Shown one piece after another: positions 4,846-6,451 of a stretch of DNA of 6,451 nt. The notes below the pieces were generated by a model. That model ran no database searches. It was not told the DNA's origin and saw only the letters and a program-made list of their open reading frames with translations. Both the position numbers and the translations under genes were made by a program. Numbering within the stretch: position 1 is the first letter of the stretch; each line of letters starts with the position of its first letter. Source of the DNA: Planctomycetota bacterium (lineage in GTDB: Bacteria > Planctomycetota > Planctomycetia > Pirellulales > Lacipirellulaceae); assembly GCA_013151315.1 (NCBI GenBank), contig JAADIN010000006.1:1-6451 (forward strand), read 5' to 3'.

Positions 4846-4880
4846 ATTCTAGGGCTAGGGTAGTTTGCTAAATGCGTCAA
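4846..4880 (-). promoter_or_regulatory. Weak candidate promoter region for the S10 operon
   Basis: TAGAAT at 4851-4846 is a fair -10 hexamer, about 76 bases before the rpsJ GTG. TTGACG at 4880-4875 looks like a -35 box, but 23 bases separate the two, too many for a normal sigma70 promoter. No better pair was found in the 204 bases upstream of rpsJ. A 5-bp inverted repeat (GAATC, GATTC) spans 4837-4849. A strong promoter would be expected for a ribosomal operon, so either it uses a different consensus or the operon depends partly on readthrough from upstream. Confidence 0.2.
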
Positions 4881-4940
4881 TGGCCCTCGGCGGATGTTGG
4901 CAAAACTTTTTCAGGGTTTTTGGGCCGAGGACGGCAGAGA

Positions 4941-4965
4941 AAGGAAAATAGGCCGAAACGGACCT
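4941..4965 (-). terminator. Weak candidate intrinsic terminator after the heme-protein gene
   Basis: Nine bases after the TGA stop at 4976-4974, the mRNA reads AGGTC, CGTTTC, GGCCT. This gives a 5-bp stem (one G-U pair) with a 6-base loop, followed by a U-rich but interrupted run (ATTTTCCTTT). Position and layout fit an intrinsic terminator. The stem is short, so termination may be incomplete. Confidence 0.35.
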
Positions 4966-4973
4966 CTCCCGCC

Positions 4974-6257
4974 TCAGTCGAATAGCCCGGGCTTCGTTTC
5001 GGCAAGAATCTCGCGGATTGCGGTACGATCTTCAGCAGAGAGGTGAGCAAACTCGGGCGAGGTATCTTCGCCCGAGAGGACTTCGTCGAGACGGCGGCCG
5101 ACGGTCTGGCGTATATCGGGGGGCAGCCCATCATACGACTCCGAGTAGATGAGGTAGCTGCAAGGGTATTTCATGAGCCGCGTCTGCAAGTCGAAATCCC
5201 TGAGCGAACGCCCACGGCTGTCTCGCGGCCCGAGTGCCTGGAACTGCTCGGCAAACGCCGAGGTCCCCTCGACGGGCGAGGTCAGCTGAAATTCGCCGGA
5301 AAAGAGCATATATCGCAGTAGTAGCTCGCTTGCCTTGGCGATCCTTCGCTTGGAGACCTCCGCTTGAAAGTCGGCCGGACGCTCGAGAATCTCGTTCCAT
5401 ATCTTGTCGTAATGGCTCGCCTGACGCGATTCGTAGGACGCTTTGGTAATAAAATTGTGCATCTGCGTCTGGTGATCGAGCACCATCAGGGCGACCAGAT
5501 CGCTGTGAGGCGTCAGATACGGCTGCGTTCTGAGGAGCGAGCTGAGATCGCTAAGATTGGCACCCTTTTCCAGGTCAAACGACTTGGCCGACGCTTCGCT
5601 AGCGATCGAGTTGCCCCGATGCCGCATCGAGCCGTGCTTGCCCGTGACATACCAACCCCCATAACGGTGCCGAAAATCGGTCGTCTGATCGCTGGTCGTC
5701 GAACCGAGGCTAAAAATGGGGTTGCCATCGCTGCCTGGGTAAACCGAACGCAACAGATAGCCGGGCACCCCCTGAGTCCGATGGCCGTGGTGACAGGCGA
5801 GACATGCCCCTTGGTCGCGCCGAATCCGAGGCGTCTCACTTTTCTTCTGATCCAAAGAATAAAAGATGGCCCCTTGCTGCGGGTCGACGGCTGAGATCTC
5901 GACCACCTCGCCATATTGCACCGTGCCGAGGTAAACGTCGTCGTTGAAATAGAGTGCCCGTGGCCGATGGGGCGTGATCTTGGCAAACTGCAAGCTGGTC
6001 TTCGAGAAAACTAGCGTTTGCGACGACTTGGGGACGTCGAGCCACTGCATGAGCGAGGGGAGCCAGCCATGCTTGGCATCCCACTGGAGCTTTGCCTCGC
6101 CGGCGTCGATTTTTTCTTGCAAGCGCGCCACGGCGTCGGCGACTTTTGCGGTGTGGTAGTTGATCGGCGGGCGATCAATCTCCTGCTGGGCTTGCGCACG
6201 CGAAGACGCAAGCGACAGGAGAACAAACCCAGAAATCACGAGGAATGAGGTGCGCAT
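4974..6257 (-). CDS. Secreted protein with one c-type heme motif, function unknown
   Basis: The product has 427 residues. Residues 1-23 form a Sec signal peptide: MRTSFL, a hydrophobic core (VISGFVLLSLA), then AQA with probable cleavage before Gln24. One covalent heme motif, CLACH, lies at 152-156 (Cys152, Cys155, His156), followed by HGHRTQGVPGYLLRSVYPG. Further distinctive segments are VFSKTSLQFAKITPHRPRAL, then YFNDDVYLGTVQYGEVVE, GGWYVTGKHGSMRHRGN at 201-217, YLTPHSDLVALMVLDHQTQM at 247-266, and a C-terminal LSAEDRTAIREILAETK. I recall similar uncharacterised proteins in planctomycetes and other soil or marine bacteria, but no named function. It is longer than a simple cytochrome c, and only one heme site is seen. 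His208, Met211 or His213 could supply the other axial ligand (speculative). The in-frame ATG at 6395 is rejected because it would bury the signal peptide and overlap the promoter. Confidence 0.85.
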   Translation of the reverse strand: MRTSFLVISGFVLLSLASSRAQAQQEIDRPPINYHTAKVADAVARLQEKIDAGEAKLQWDAKHGWLPSLMQWLDVPKSSQTLVFSKTSLQFAKITPHRPRALYFNDDVYLGTVQYGEVVEISAVDPQQGAIFYSLDQKKSETPRIRRDQGACLACHHGHRTQGVPGYLLRSVYPGSDGNPIFSLGSTTSDQTTDFRHRYGGWYVTGKHGSMRHRGNSIASEASAKSFDLEKGANLSDLSSLLRTQPYLTPHSDLVALMVLDHQTQMHNFITKASYESRQASHYDKIWNEILERPADFQAEVSKRRIAKASELLLRYMLFSGEFQLTSPVEGTSAFAEQFQALGPRDSRGRSLRDFDLQTRLMKYPCSYLIYSESYDGLPPDIRQTVGRRLDEVLSGEDTSPEFAHLSAEDRTAIREILAETKPGLFD

Positions 6258-6266
6258 AGCTTCTCT

Positions 6267-6295
6267 ATTATCGGCGACGCTAAATCGGAGGTCAA
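6267..6295 (-). promoter_or_regulatory. Sigma70-type promoter of the heme-protein gene
   Basis: TTGACC at 6295-6290 and GATAAT at 6272-6267 are each one base off consensus, with an ideal 17-base spacing. Transcription should start near 6260, about 3 bases before the ATG at 6257. The purine-rich AGAGAAG just before the ATG would then lie mostly outside the transcript. This predicts a leaderless or nearly leaderless mRNA. Confidence 0.65.
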
Positions 6296-6314
6296 TGTCC
6301 ACATTCGGGGCTGG

Positions 6315-6349
6315 GTTTTCTGATTGACATAGCGTTTTCTGATTGACAT
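6315..6349. repeat. 16-base direct repeat in the divergent intergenic region
   Basis: GTTTTCTGATTGACAT occurs at 6315-6330 and again, identically, at 6334-6349, a period of 19 bases. Each copy carries TTGACA; the second is used as the -35 box of the regulator's promoter. Two turns of DNA (about 21 bases) is close to the period, so a regulator could bind both copies on nearly one face of the helix. Recent duplication is an equally good explanation. Confidence 0.8.
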
Positions 6350-6371
6350 CGCAGCGGTGTATTGCTACAGT
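6343..6371 (+). promoter_or_regulatory. Promoter of the GntR-family gene
   Basis: A perfect -35 box, TTGACA, lies at 6343-6348. Seventeen bases on is TACAGT (6366-6371), which matches 4 of 6 positions of the -10 consensus including the three most conserved. Transcription is predicted to start near 6378, one base before the ATG. No SD precedes that ATG, which agrees with a leaderless mRNA. Confidence 0.55.
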
Positions 6372-6378
6372 GATACAC
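6357..6378. promoter_or_regulatory. Palindromic operator over the -10 box of the GntR-family gene
   Basis: GTGTAT at 6357-6362 and ATACAC at 6373-6378 are perfect inverted repeats around 10 bases. An inner CT (6365-6366) and AG (6369-6370) also pair, so 8 of 11 positions are symmetric. YtrA-type GntR regulators are known to bind palindromes of this general form. The site covers the -10 box and ends at the base before the ATG, so bound protein would block transcription of its own gene. Autoregulation is inferred from position. Confidence 0.65.
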
Positions 6379-6451
6379 ATGAGCGACCAACCCATTCCCT
6401 TTGAAATCCACCCTTCGTCGGGCGTGCCGATCTACCGGCAGCTTGTCGATC
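6379..6451 (+). CDS. GntR-family transcriptional regulator, YtrA-like, N-terminus only
   Basis: Twenty-four codons are present before the right edge. The product begins MSDQPIPFEIHPSSG and continues VPIYRQLVD. The pattern of a short N-terminal strand (FEI) then GVPIYRQL is typical of the start of the GntR winged-helix domain in the YtrA subfamily, and no other common family begins this way. YtrA-type genes are often followed by ABC transporter genes that they control; whether that holds here lies outside the window. The start has no SD but sits directly after a promoter and a palindrome, in keeping with an autoregulated, leaderless gene. Family is likely; subfamily and target are inference. 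Confidence 0.75.
   Translation, partial: MSDQPIPFEIHPSSGVPIYRQLVD

Noticed and set aside
4877..5134. Minus-strand open frame of 85 codons overlapping the end of the heme-protein gene
   Set aside because: It lies in another frame of a well-supported gene, has low-complexity basic content, and shows no recognisable domain.
5364..5894. Plus-strand open frame of 176 codons opposite the heme-protein gene
   Set aside because: Its composition is Arg- and Val-rich without motifs, and the opposite strand encodes a coherent protein with signal peptide and heme motif.
6258..6395. N-terminal extension of the heme protein from an ATG at 6395
   Set aside because: It would put 46 residues before a clear signal peptide and would run through the promoter, the direct repeat and the operator. 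The ATG at 6257 is far better.

Overview
This window is most likely from a planctomycete, probably the Pirellulales group. The evidence is family resemblance recalled from memory: the N-termini of L16 (MALMPKRVKHRKSQRGR) and S10 (EVIRIRMEAYDH), and a secreted single-CxxCH protein of a type common in planctomycetes. No database search was possible.

Positions 1-4769 hold, on the minus strand, the canonical S10 ribosomal protein operon, read from high to low coordinates: rpsJ (S10), rplC (L3), rplD (L4), rplW (L23), rplB (L2), rpsS (S19), rplV (L22), rpsC (S3) and the start of rplP (L16), which runs off the left edge. All products look intact. rplP begins inside rpsC and overlaps it by 62 bases in another frame. 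rpsJ is best started at a GTG behind a good Shine-Dalgarno sequence (SD), and rplC at an internal ATG.

The spacers of this operon are the unusual part. The spacers rplC/rplD, rplD/rplW, rplW/rplB and rplB/rpsS carry tandem 7-base repeats (types TTAGTCG, CTAGCCG and CTCGYAA). In three of the four, one heptad array faces a complementary one, so the spacer can fold into a long periodic hairpin. In those three, an SD-like sequence (AAGGAG twice, AAGGTG once) sits at the upstream gene's stop codon, on the far side of the hairpin. The start codon follows 5-7 bases after the hairpin and has no SD of its own. Either the hairpins bring the SD to the start codon by being looped out, or a repeat element has inserted between SD and start. 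The remaining spacers carry ordinary short hairpins.

Positions 4770-4973 separate the operon from the next gene. They hold a weak candidate terminator and only a poor promoter candidate; no S10-type leader was recognised.

Positions 4974-6257 (minus) encode a secreted 427-residue protein with one c-type heme motif (CLACH) and unknown function. Divergent from it, the first 24 codons of a GntR-family regulator (YtrA-like) start at 6379. The 121-base region between the two holds a good sigma70-type promoter for each gene. Both are predicted to start transcription within about three bases of the start codon (leaderless). It also holds a 16-base direct repeat and a palindrome covering the regulator's -10 box, which is a likely autoregulatory operator.
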